A stretch of 64,000 nucleotides of DNA from Vanilla planifolia. Taxonomy: Eukaryota; Streptophyta; Magnoliopsida; Asparagales; Orchidaceae. Of this stretch, positions 49,603 to 61,510 are shown in pieces. The first letter of the stretch is position 1. The number at the start of each line of letters is the position of its first letter. The DNA lies in the NCBI GenBank assembly GCA_023846275.1, contig CM043868.1:7273653-7337652 (forward strand). Reading direction: 5' to 3'. A model generated the notes under the pieces. It was not told where the DNA came from. It saw nothing but the letters and a program-made list of their open reading frames with translations, and ran no database searches. The translations under genes and the position numbers were made by a program.

Positions 49603-51864
49603 TGTCACAAACCTATGCATAGACATGTGCCAAATATTATATGAATCTTTTAAAAGCTTAGACTAGAAGATTAACCATAATTTGGAACTTAGAAATAAAG
49701 CCAAAACCTAAAATAATATTATGAGCAAGTATCCCTTTGCCTTTTGGTTTGCTTGGGAAGCATGGAAACATGGTTTGGTTAAGTCGTGGGAGGCATGGGT
49801 TCAACACTTAAGAGAGCCTAGATGGATTTTAAGGTGTGTGAAGCCCTTAGTTCCTAGTTCAAAAGCTTTAAAGGACATGGTTCAAGGCATTAGAAGAAGA
49901 TTAGGTTGAGTAGGAAAGTAGTTAACATGCATAGGGTGGTTATGGCTCAAAGTGCTAAGGTAGAATTAAATCTTAAGGTAAAGCTCGTATGGATAATTCA
50001 TAATCCTTATAGTTAAATTAAAAATTTAAGATGTTTGTGTATGACTATACAAGGTAAGATTTGTATTAGAATTGAGCTTAAAAGCTTAAGAATTAGCTTA
50101 GAGAAGAAACATGTAATAGAAGGTTCTAGTGATGGATTAAGAGAACATCACTTGTGAGCCATTATACACATTATAAATTAGACTTTGGATAGCTAATCTC
50201 TTGATCAAGACCTTGAATGAAGGTAGAAGAGCTTGGAATAGGGTTTATGGATATGCCAGGTTCGACCAAGGGAAACAAAAGATAAAGATTTTGGCTTGAC
50301 CGTTAGTATGATCAACTTCCTTGGGTAAGACCATAAGTGACCTTATTTAGGTTCTTAGGTGATCTGAGAGATGCGTGGTGGCTCAGGAGAGGCTATAAGA
50401 TAGTCATGATGACTTAGGGTCCTTGTGAGTTAAAAAAGAGTCACTAATGATTCTTGTTTGAACCCAGATTTAGTGATAATTAATTATATATGAAATCAAA
50501 GGGTCACAACCAAGGCTTATTAGAATTAAGATTATCTTAAATAAGCAAAGTCCTAGATAAATCAGAACAAGACTTAAAATAGGAAAAATAGGTTAAGACA
50601 TACTAAGTAGCTAGTTGAGGATTTATTGGGACCTTAAGAAATTTTGATGATAGTAACTTTAGATAATTGAAAAGAGATTTATAATAGAAACCCTTGATTG
50701 ACTTAGTCAGGGTAAAGAACCTAGTTAGTGGGTCTGAGGTTAAAAGAGACCCTTGACCTAATAGGTTACATCTTATTATGAAAAATCTTTACATGTTAGA
50801 TAAATATTGAGGGAAATCTAGTTAGTATTAAGTATTGATGGATTAGAGTTAATATAATGCAGCACATTGATGACATGATTTTTATCAGGTGAGGATTAGA
50901 TATAATGGACTCTTGATCATGCATGTTTACTAAAGAGATGGATAAGTTAATTATCTCATTCCCTTGACTTGGAGGTAATTACTCGTAGATGATTGAGCCT
51001 ATAAAAGGAATGTTAATTTTCATGATAAGAGCCTCTAAGTTTGGATAGAAGCCATGGTATATAGTCTTATAAGAGAATAATTACACATTTAGTCCCATTG
51101 AAAATTGTATAATGTGCTATATTATGAAAGAAAGTATATGTGATTGTTGAGGTCTCCAAGAGCCTTATAGGGTTGGCCCATGTGATCAGCATAGAGGGGC
51201 TAAACAATGTGATGTGATAAGAGTTTCAGGATCTATCATGATTATTTTGGATAAGAGAGAGCATTAGATTAAAGATGAACACTTAGCATCTAGTTAGTCA
51301 TTATAAGAATATATATTGACTTACCTGGTATATGATGATATTCATGATAGTTAATAATTGATGCTATACATTATATGGTTTATATGGTTTTTATATACAT
51401 CTTGACCATTATTTGTTTATTTTGTAATATGGATCAAAGATTTTTTATTCAGCCTCCCAACTCACCCCCTTATATTTTTGAAGGATCAGAGAGCTAGGAG
51501 TTGTGTAGGAGTCAAACTAGGGATTATTAGAATTAGTGTAACACTTGGATGATTATCTTCTTTATTTTAACATCAGTAGTAATAGATTTGATATTATTTA
51601 TTATCAATTATAAATTTTGGACATGGGATTATATTTGATTGTTTACTTACTCTTTGTAGTCATTATTATGTTTCTTATCAAAATTTAGTGATTATTTATG
51701 ATATTATATTGGATTAGATTTAATTTTGACTATTTATTAAATTGTGTAGATATTTTAGAATGATACTATTTACATGAAACTATAATAAAATTGTAGGTAC
51801 ATTTGGCTTGTGAATTTGGATTGGTTATACTCATGGTTTTTGAAAAATAAAATTAGGTGTGACA
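49603..51864 (+). repeat. Probable solo gypsy-type LTR
   Basis: The left end TGTCACAAACC and right end TTAGGTGTGACA form the short TGTCAC...GTGACA inverted ends typical of gypsy LTRs. They enclose 2.26 kb of non-coding DNA that is less AT-rich than its flanks. The flanking five bases do not match (TGATG and CAAAC), so no target duplication supports it. Short frames inside (49721-49909) lack motifs. Confidence 0.4.
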
Positions 51865-53729
51865 CAAACAAAATTATTATATCTATGTTTTGAAACAAAA
51901 GAGTACTTGTGATAATATTAGGCATTATAAAAGTCTCCTTTTGAGTGATGGCATAAATATAAGATTATGTTGTCTACTTTAGTATTATAAAAGCCTATCT
52001 TCGACTAATACCTTATGTACCTTGAGGTATAATATTAAGTCTTGGTACCATGGATTCCCTGGTGGTTTTTATTAAACAATTGGCCTATTGAATTCCTTTT
52101 CTCCTTTAGCATTTAGAAACAATATATAACAATATGGCTTATCAATTAACATTTAAAGCATTTAATCAACTATGATTTACAACACTCCCTTTGATGATAT
52201 TTGTTACAAATTTTATGTGGAGGTTTATATCTAATTCTCGATTTAGTAGGGGCTATAAAGTTTACAATCCTAGTTCATTTGTAATTAGACCTTTTAATAT
52301 AGATCCAATCCCATATGCAAAATTAGATACCTTTTTTTTAGATTTCTTCTTGTCTTTCTTTCAACTTGATCCTACTCTTTTTGATGAGTTGATTCCATCA
52401 ATTCTCTATATGAAAAAAATCTAGAGAAATCATAATACTTTTAATGGAGTATTGTAGCCTCTTTTTAAACATATACCACTTTTGTTTTTTATAGCCACCA
52501 TATTTGGAGCATATTTAGCGAGGGATGAAAACTTTTGCTCATAAGCTATTGTAGTTAAGTTTTCTTACTATAACCTATTTAATCCATCTTGTATTAGGTT
52601 CTTTACTTATGGAGATATAAATCATTCCTAAAAGGCATTATAGAAGTTTAGTTAAGATATTTCTAAATTTGATTTTCTTTCAAATTTTAGCATTTTCTAG
52701 CTAACCTACTAATCTTTTGTAGTGCTTTTCATCACAAGAGCTGCCAATGAGACTCTTATATTCACAAGGGAAAACATGATAGATATAGTGTCTCTATACT
52801 ATCAAGTAAGTCCTTAGCCTATATAGGATCTATGACATCTAAAACCTGAGGTGAATACAACTTAAGAAATTACTCAAATAATATTTGATGCCCCTCTTCA
52901 AACTTGCTTGTCGATAAGGCTACACTTCTCCTTGATAACAAGAAATTAACCAATTCTCCAAATAATTGTTCCCTCACTTAGGATTATTGAGGAGGCCTAC
53001 CTTCATTATCAATATTGGAAATCTCATCACTTGGATTTGTATCTCTAAATTTCATCCTCAATCATGAAGATGGAATTTGTTTAGTATAATAGATTTTAAC
53101 ACATTACATATATAAAAGAAACACTTAAGAAATATATTGAAAAATCATTCCAATGTGCAACAATGCATAATTATACATATTTCATCCTTAGTCTCTCAAA
53201 TATTCAGGCATCATATCATTCAAGAATTGGTTCCTAAGACTTCAACATCTTTAATACCACCAAATGTTAAGGCCCTTCTTGCCACATCACTATTTTCCTA
53301 ATTATTAAACTTCATTCTCTTAAAACCCTTATTTTCTTCAAATTTTAGATTTCAAAATCATAAAACATTTTCTATATTGTGTTCATTTTCTAATCTATAA
53401 TTACATCAATACAATACATAACAAGTATAATAATTCATGCAACTACATATATCACAACTAAATACATCATAATTATTTGTACAAGATCATAATCACATTT
53501 TAAAGTTCTATAGTTACTTTTTAACTATCACATCTAGATTGTAAGTAATAGATACAATATTAGATACATCATACAATTTACAAGTCTTTTAGTACAAATT
53601 TCTTTGCAAATTTAGTTCCATTTTATAAGTAGTTTTTTGGGTGGGTCTCCTTATATTATGGTTTTGGTATACCTAAAAGGTTAGTGCCAAGAAAAGGTCA
53701 AGCTAACCATCATAGGCTTAGTAAGCTAA

Positions 53730-53733
<4 letters not shown>
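51865..53733. other. Gene-free AT-rich DNA
   Basis: No protein motif recognised. The 77-residue frame at 52191-52424 has no family resemblance. Confidence 0.35.

Positions 53734-53793
<60 letters not shown>
53734..53793. repeat. (TA)n microsatellite, ~60 bp
   Basis: Nearly uninterrupted TA run followed by a short TG-rich tail (ATGTGTGTGCGTGTATTTGTGTG). Confidence 0.9.
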
Positions 53794-53796
<3 letters not shown>

Positions 53797-54639
53797 GCAT
53801 GTGTGTGCGTGTATTTGTGTGTATAAATAAACAAATCTTTAGGACAAACTACATATAGGATCTAAATTACATATAATAAACCCAAGAATTAATAAGAAAA
53901 GTCTTATTCAAGTTAAAATATAATTGAAACATAATATATTATAAAACAAATATGCCAGAATCTCCAAAAAGAAATAAAGTAGGCATATAATTTTAATATT
54001 ATTTTCATTCTTTTTTCTTAATGCAATCTTGTTTATGAGTGTCTGTTTTTATCTAAATAAACCTTACAATGGTCATGCTGTTGGTCCCACTCTTTTAGGT
54101 TATTTTATTTTCTTTTTTCAATTTATTTAGTTATAATAGAAATCTTTTTATTAACTATTAATATCATATTTCCATTCAAAATTATACTCAGTCTTTTAAT
54201 ATGATGGAAGGTTTGAATAGTAAGTTGTAGTAAAATGTTTAAAAGTATTTAGAGAATTTTTGAAACTATGTTTGGAAATGCTTATTATATAAAAATGTGT
54301 ACTTTAAAGGAATGATGAATGAAAAGAAGGCTTAAAAAACTTGAGAATTTTAAAAAACTTGTGAATAAAATATAAGTAGTTATTGATAGAAATATAATTA
54401 AAAATGTATAGAAAATGAAAGCAAGAGAGAAAAAATTCAAATACAATGAAAGAGACAACCCAATGTCATCAAGTATGCAAATTAAATAATTATGATATAT
54501 ATAAATTAAATTATTTAAGTATCTTGAAATATTATTATGAAATGTAATATGATGAGATATGAGCATACTTCATGGCATAGACTCAAGTACATACATTTTG
54601 ATAAACATGATAGTTTATTGTTATTATTATTATTATATA
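53794..54639. other. Gene-free AT-rich DNA
   Basis: The minus-strand 93-residue frame (54285-54566) is Leu/Ile/Phe/Ser low-complexity translation of AT-rich DNA. No motif. Confidence 0.4.
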
Positions 54640-55770
54640 TACTATAACAATTAGAACAAAAGACAAAAAGGAAATGAATGAAATGAAAAAGAAAGAAAAG
54701 AAAGATAATATAGGCTACAAAACCTATTAATTTATAAGATCATCAGAGAGATGAAATGAGAAATTGATAAGATTTTCTTTATGAAATTATATTTTGGCCA
54801 CCTAATGTAAAAAAAATCATCATTATTATCTTTGGTACTTAGATTGTAGGTCATGATATAATAAAGACCATACCATCATGAGCATAAAATCTTGAATAAT
54901 GTGGGTAGCAATTCTATGATATATTATAAGAGAATCACTCATATTATCATTGGTACCTGGATTATGGGCATAACATAATAGAGATCTCTCGATTGTGAGC
55001 ACATGATATTAGGTAATATGGGTGTTAGCTTCGAAATAAATGATAATATGATATATGATGTTGAAGATCAAGGATAATAATTATATGGAAAAAGTAGAGC
55101 CTTAAAAAAGAAATGATAAAAAATAAGAAAAGATCAAATGAACTTGAATATGAAATATTAAATTAAGAAAAAATAAAGAATATGATGTGATAAGAATCCT
55201 ATATGATATTTGCTTTATGAGATAACTATAGGAATACATGATCATAATGCATGCCAACACATATGTAGTGATTATATACTCTATTTCTTTGCATGTTGTC
55301 ATGCATTACTATATTTACTATTATAACTCATCAACTTCATTATTATACTTTTATAATATTTTATTATTTATAGTTACTAGTCTTTTTGTTAAGTATATAA
55401 TACTTATTACCTACTTATATTATAGGCCAAAATATAGGTATACATGAAGCTAAGTATAGCTTAAGAACATATGTTGTGATTATGTTGTATCTGTGAACCT
55501 TCTAAGAGATGTTTTGTATGTGAAAACATTAGTGTACTATTTTGATAGATATTGCACCAATATTTTATTTCAACTTTTATGTTATATGAAAGCTTTAAGA
55601 TTATGAATATTACTTTTATTTAGTTGTTATGTTTGAGGTGATTTATAGATTCGAGATATGGAATTTTCTTCTCTAGATTTTCTACTTACTCTATTTTAAC
55701 TTAATAATTTGATGTTTAAGATAATTTATTGAGTTTTATCTAGATTAATCGGAGTGGAGCATGACATAGG
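54640..55770 (+). repeat. R2 LTR-like modular repeat, copy d
   Basis: A-rich block with AAAGACAAAAAGGAAATG; units with ATTATC(T/A)TTGGTACTTAGATT and GAGCATAAAATCTTGAATAATG (54780-55040); a second A-rich block; CATATGTAGTGATTATATAC (55260); TTAAGTATATAATACTTATTACC (55388). It probably ends in GGAGCATGACA at about 55767. Confidence 0.5.
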
Positions 55771-56154
55771 TTGCATATTGATACAATTTTAAAAGTTATT
55801 GCATGTGTTGAACCCTTGAGCCTTACATCATTTGTTTGATGATAAAAAATTTATTATGCTTACGCTAATAGTATTTTGAGTGATTTCAAGTTTGACTAAG
55901 TGATTCGATGTAGTAATGCATATGTGAAGGTCAATTATGATAACTTAGTGGAGTTTCTTATGCTTAGCTCAATTTGCATATCATGGAGTCTCTATCTAAG
56001 CTCTTAGTGGAGTAGTTGTCCATTATAAATTTATCTCCAATGCATCAATTTAGTTTGAATTATTAAACTCATCACTTGATATTTATGACATATAGGATTA
56101 TATTTAACTTAATTAATCATGCAGCACATCTAGATGAGTAGGGGATCACTATTA

Positions 56155-56945
56155 AGGTCACTAAATCTAGAATTGATGAAAAAAATCAATAAGACAAAAT
56201 GACACAAATAAACACGCAACACAATAAGTACATAAGGTAGATTACATGTAAAGATTCGCATTGGTGTATCAGAATGCACAACGTAATGTGTTGGCTACAA
56301 ATGGAGTTATAGACGCACCCTTAGGATACCTAGACCTAAAGGAGAAATGCTAGAAAAAATTAATAACTAAAAAAAACAAAGTAAAAAAAGCTACATCACA
56401 TGTCCATTAGTGTAATAGGGATCACCCACGTGTGTCGGTGTCACTGACTCTGGGTCAGGTGCACTACATGTGCCCTATATCTACACTTACCTCTACACGT
56501 ACGGGCATGCACTGGGGGTTGATGACTGCATGCGTTACTCTTGCGGTAGGAGCTACTTACCACAAGCAATGGGCTGAAGTGGCTCAAAATTTGTAGAATT
56601 TTCTAAATTAGGTCAAAAGGTTAATGCATCTTTTTATAATTAAATATTATATCCTTACCTTTATATAAAGAGATGAGAAGGATATAATTGGAAGGTATAG
56701 AAGAATTTTGAGTGAATTCAAAAATGGAGATAGTTTTGGGAATTAAAACTTTATAAACTTTAAGAACCCCTTAGAAGGAATCATTTTTGAGAATTTAATC
56801 CTTTGTGACAAAAACACTCTTCTCTTCCTCCTTCCTTTCCTCCTAAATATTATCATACTTTCCTTTTCACTAAAAATACTCTAACAAAGGTCAGTTAATA
56901 AGGACTCAAGGTGAGAACATATTATAGACAAATCACTAGATTATT
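56155..56945 (+). repeat. R3 gypsy LTR, copy c (solo, opposite orientation to copies a/b)
   Basis: The reverse complement matches R3 copies a and b. It starts with AAATCTAGAATTGATGAAAAAAAT, has a GC-rich core (56400-56580), then AATTAAATATTATATCC, and near the end GGTGAGAACATATT..AGACAAATCACTAG. Copy a, reversed, has GATGAGAACATGTTGCAAACAAATCACTC. No gag or pol adjoins it. Confidence 0.55.
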
Positions 56946-57980
56946 TTATACATATAAATATATCTTAATGAGAATTAAGTAAATTGGTTTGCATGTGTAA
57001 GAAAAGTTAAATTTTCATAGTTCGTAAAATCATTAAATGTAATATATTTGTACTAATCATATTTTTATTAGCTTTTTCTTTGTACAATATGACTAGCATT
57101 GCATATAATTAGACAACTTAACAATCTATGGTAATTTTGTATTGTATATGTCAATTTATATTGTTTGTATCTATACAATACATCTATCATATGAGTAAGC
57201 CAACCGATTTACTTAAGAGGTATGATTTGAGGTATAGTATTAATGAGCTTCATATAGTATAATACTACCTATCGTAATTATATGATATATTCTTTTGTTA
57301 GATCTAGCTTAAGATCATACTAAGCAATGGTGTATGAATTAAAAGTTGCACCGATGTATTAGTATAGTATATCCTTTATACTACTACAATCCAATTAAAA
57401 TGAGAACTATGAGTTGAGGTCATTTGTATTGTCATATAAGTACTAAATATCTTTCATATTAATATGATCTACTTAACTAAGTGTTATGAATGAGGACTTA
57501 GATAATTAGTAAGTTAAGCTTTTTATACCAATATGATACCACTTTCATACCTATATGATATGCTCTTTAATAACATTTAACTTTAGGCTTAAATAATTTA
57601 TAAGCTAATTAGTGTGTACTTTTATGATATCACTTTCATATAAGTATAACACTATGTTAATAAGTTGGTTTAGTGTTAAACTTAAATAGTTTGTAAGCCT
57701 ATTTATATATGTGTGATACATTCTTGGAACGTGTGGATATACATTTCACCAAGTAGTTTGCTTTATGGCGGTCTTATATCGGTTGAATAAGTCATATAAG
57801 TACAATTAACTTATCATACAAATATGATCACATAATAACTTAAAGTGATCATGCCATAGAACTTATCATAGTATGTGATCTTGAATTGTACAATATTTTC
57901 TCAAGAGTTCAAAAATGGACTTAAAAAATTATTTTACTCATATTACGTGATGTCAATATTAATTCAATAAGATTATTCTA
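56946..57980. other. Gene-free AT-rich DNA with CATATGAT-type wording
   Basis: Repeated phrases such as TATAGTATAATACTAC, TACCAATATGATACCAC and ATATAAGTATAA resemble 1.1-2.2 kb and arm A/B sequence, without clean alignment. Probably old LTR DNA. Confidence 0.35.
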
Positions 57981-57999
57981 TGTTCATAGAAAACAATGG

Positions 58000-58870
58000 A
58001 TTGAACAGACACATCATCAGAGCGATCCTTATTATGAAGCATCATTTTTGTACAATTCTATAACCATATTTGTATGATGCAATTGCAAAACTCATATTAA
58101 CTAGTTGCATTATTTCATGAATCTAGTTATACTCATGGAAACTTCTTTATTTCACATTACTTGCTGAATAATATAAATTAAAGAGAAAAATAATAAGAAG
58201 ATGACACTTTAATTCCAAAATCATTTGTATGTGTGAAAAGCGAAATTCCTTGAGATAGTTTGTTAATCAATCTAATTTGTTGCATTGTTTCAAGCTTCAT
58301 TTTTTTTATAACATCTTTTAATATTATTTAGTTTTGTGCCATATAGATCTTATAAGTGATTGGTATAATATTTATTAACTTTATTTTATCAAATATGCCA
58401 TAAAAATTGTAAATGTTGTTGTTGTTCTTTCCTTTATAAGGTGTACCCTTATTGATTTTGTTAAAAGGGAGTGGTGTTGTAAGGTGTACCTTTACTAGCT
58501 ATCACAAAAGGATATAGATTATCAGTAAAAGTCTAATTAGGTTGATTAAAAGTGGATATTGACACTAGTTAAGTGGAACCACTTAAAAATCTTGTGCCTC
58601 CTAGCTTTACTTTCTTTGTATGTTCTACTTGTTTTATTATTTCACATTACCATTGTCACAAAAGGTTTTAAAAACCAATGAATATTTTTTAAAAATTAAT
58701 TGATGCAAAAAAGAGAACTCAGTTTAATTTAATTTAATTGACAAAACAAAAAATATTGTTTTGATATCTTGTCTTGTATTTGAAATCAAAATTATATTAA
58801 GATATCCATAATTTACCCTCTTCTTGTATTTATTACTAGCCTAAATTTACAATAACATATGCATCTAGAC
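58000..58870 (+). repeat. LTR-like stretch with a duplicated AAGGTGTACC clause
   Basis: TAAGGTGTACCCTTATTGATTTTG (58437) and GTAAGGTGTACCTTTACTAG (58478) form a short duplication. They are followed by GTTGATTAAAAGTGG..ATTGACACTAGTTAAGTGGAACCACTT. I recognise this wording as similar to the transcribed 3' part of plant copia LTRs, from general knowledge and not from an alignment. Confidence 0.3.
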
Positions 58871-59159
58871 TCTTAAAATCTTATGAACAAATTACCTTAT
58901 TCTTGACTTGTAGTTGGTAGCAATAATTTTTGCTTTTAAAATCTAGAGACATTACCTATATAGAGCAAAGTTTGAAATCTTTATTGACCATTAAAGCTTC
59001 AAATATGTCTTCAATAAAAAAAAATTGAATTTTAAGATAAAAAAGATGATTAAAATTTATCAAAAGTTATGATTGAAAAATTATATATCATTCTAATAAA
59101 GCTAATAATTTATTAAAAGTTATAAGCAGAAAAGCATTGACTTTATAAAAGATAAGAAA

Positions 59160-59572
59160 ATAGTTTATAAAATGAATGAATTACAATTAGAAGAAACCAT
59201 TCAAAGGAATTTAGTATTATTATCTTAATTATCAATAAGACCAAATTTGTTAGAATCCACTAAAGAAGATTTAAAATTAAAACATTAATTAATAAAGTTA
59301 AAGAAGGATGAAACTCTGATTTTAAGTTGGATCAAAATAGAATGCAAAGATTTCAAGATCAGTTATATATACCAATGAATCAATAACTTTAGAATTTTTT
59401 ATTAAAATAAAGTAAGTAATTTTAAATATTCTATTCATTATGAAAAAAACAACGTATATCATCACTTAAAAATGAGATATTGATGATCTATTAAAAATAT
59501 ATGTCTAAAATTGGGTTAGAAAATACTTGATTGTTAGCAGAAAAACTACAAAAAGTAAAAGATAAGAGGGCT
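59160..59572 (+). pseudogene. Ty3/gypsy pol fragment (RNase H end to integrase zinc finger)
   Basis: The plus strand in broken frames reads LSIRPNLLESTKEDLKL, DFKLDQNRMQRFQDQLYIP and a Y-rich piece ending in LKMRY. In plant gypsy pol these correspond to the linker after RNase H (xxVxPTLxxxIKEAQ), the DxxLRFxxRLYVP segment and the HPGxTKMYxDLxxxYWW zinc-binding start of integrase. The similarity stops at about 59572, where the Sirevirus LTR begins. The remainder of integrase would lie beyond the window if the host copy survives. Dead by stop codons. Confidence 0.5.
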
Positions 59573-60164
59573 GAAGTGATTCGTGCTAAAGAAATCCCAC
59601 AAGAGGGGGGGGGGTGAATTGTGTATTTAAATTCTTATAATTTCCGAAATTAAATTTAAAAGACTTTAAGCAAAAGTAAAGAACATTGAACACACAAATT
59701 TTCAAGTGGTTCGACTCAAAACCGAGTCTACGTCCACCCCCAACCGGTGTTGGGAAAAATCCACTAAATTCTCCGATTACAAGTGAGGTTTTTCTTACGG
59801 TTCACCTCGAACCTACTTGGGATTTTTATTATGGCTAATCCCAAACCTACTTGAGTTTTTACCGGGCTCAACTCAAACCCGGGGCTTTAGCACAAACGTC
59901 GGGACGCCCTTGCCCCAAAACAAAAATACGAAAAATTGGCAAATGACTTAAGAAAAATTGGAGAAAAGAGGAGGCACACACAATCGTCGAATTAGAGGGA
60001 TAGAGATTTAGAAATGATTGAAAAACCTCTAATTCCACTAGCTTTCTTGCCGCTTTGCTTCTAGAGCTCGAATGCGCCGATTTTGCTCGGATGCTTGTGT
60101 TTGAGATCTGAAAATCTTTTTAAACAATTTAGCAAAGGTTAAAACTAAAAAATACATAATTTTT

Positions 60165-60176
60165 CTATATTTATAG
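60165..60176 (-). promoter_or_regulatory. TATA box of the Sirevirus LTR
   Basis: The minus strand reads CTATAAATATAG, downstream of the GC-rich repeat block in the direction of transcription. By the usual spacing, RNA would start near 60135-60145. Confidence 0.5.
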
Positions 60177-60308
60177 AGCTCAGATTTGAGCTCTAAAAAC
60201 ACCCCCAACGGCTCCAAAAATTAATTAGCCGTTTGGGCAACGGACGGAAAGCAGCCACCGTCCGATCCGGGCCCAAAAACGAACGGCGCAGATTGTTTAC
60301 GCATTTTA

Positions 60309-60576
60309 CCGTTCGGGCTTAATCCAGAGCGTTGGATCCGGGCGGACTTGATCTGAGCCATTAGATCCCGCGCGCTGAACGAACGGCGTTGATTGACCTC
60401 GCGAAACAGCCGTTCGAATTTACTCTCGCCCGTTGGATCTGGGCGGGCTTGATCTGCGCCATTGGATTGCGCGCTGAACGAACGGCGCTGATTAGCCTCG
60501 CGAAACAGCCGTTAGAATTTACTCTCGCCCGTTGGATCTAGGCGGGCTTGATCTGCGCCTTTGGATCCGGCCGAAG
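60309..60576 (-). repeat. 99-bp GC-rich tandem repeat in the LTR (about 2.7 units)
   Basis: Units begin at 60309, 60409 and 60508 (plus coordinates) with CCGTT(C/A)G. They carry CGTTGGATC(C/T)..GGCGG(A/G)CTTGATCTG and the GAACGAACGGCG..GATT block. The last unit is partial. It lies just upstream of the TATA box in the minus-strand direction, the place of an LTR promoter's upstream region. Confidence 0.85.
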
Positions 60577-61510
60577 TTATAAGGTGGGATTTTTTAGTCC
60601 CACACTGCAGAAGCGAATTCAGCGCACCTCTTTATAACGAATTTTCGCCGTTTAACGTTCGAGCCACTTTGGGGCCGGCTCCCCCCTTCCTTGACCGGGA
60701 TTTCATCACCTGGTTCGGGTTGACTTAGCCAAGCATTTGTTCATTGACTGTTGACCGCGCTGCAGTTTGACCTAGCCGAGTTCCTTTGGGCGGTCTTGGC
60801 TTAGCCAGGCACTGTTCATTTGACTGTTGACCAGCTCTAGCCGAGCTCCTCTCGGCGTGCTTTGGGTCCAGGCTAGGTTTAGCCTTTTCGGGTCAACCAA
60901 ATTTTTATTTTTTAAATTAAATTTTTAATTTCTAAAAGACCTGGACGGGCTGTTTTGGCGCCGGGTCGACCCGCCCATTGCTACAGTACATTTTCCCGAG
61001 ACTTCGGTTGTTTTAGGGTATTTTTGACGAATTTTTTAGCCAAAAATTTGACTATAAGTGTATAAAAATAATTTTGTATTCTTATAGTATTATAAGTTAA
61101 TTAAGTGGCTATGAAAAGAAATTCGTAGAAAACGATTCCAAAATAATATTAAAAAATCAAATACCCATGTCTATACATTTTGTCAAATATGCTTGGCCCA
61201 AAAATCAAAATTCAGTATTAAATAATTTTATAATATTTTTAAATGTTAATACTACTAGTGTGCCTCATAATCTCAAAGTTTGGACATATCAAATTCAAGA
61301 AAAATAAAAAGAAATTCAATTATAAAAAATCTTGCGCATGTCTCAAAATTCCTTGAAGTATGCCATGACCTCAAGGCCCTTAGAGACCATTATTTTAGAC
61401 ATCTAAAATACATGGCTTGATTTAATTAATTATTAACAATTTTACTTAAAATCAAGCCCAAATAAAATATACACATTTATGCTTGACTCATCAAACACAA
61501 GGGTGTAACA

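Larger units (their letters stand above)
59573..61510 (-). repeat. 3' LTR of a Sirevirus-type copia element
   Basis: On the minus strand it starts TGTTACACCCTTGTG, directly after a polypurine tract. It ends near ..CACTTCA at 59573, about 1.94 kb. The end is placed by the change from gypsy pol wording, and the exact base could shift by about 10. It contains a TATA box and a GC-rich tandem repeat. A C-run (minus strand) lies just before the end. It is far less decayed than the related fragments at 0.2, 10.1 and 32.8 kb. Confidence 0.75.
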
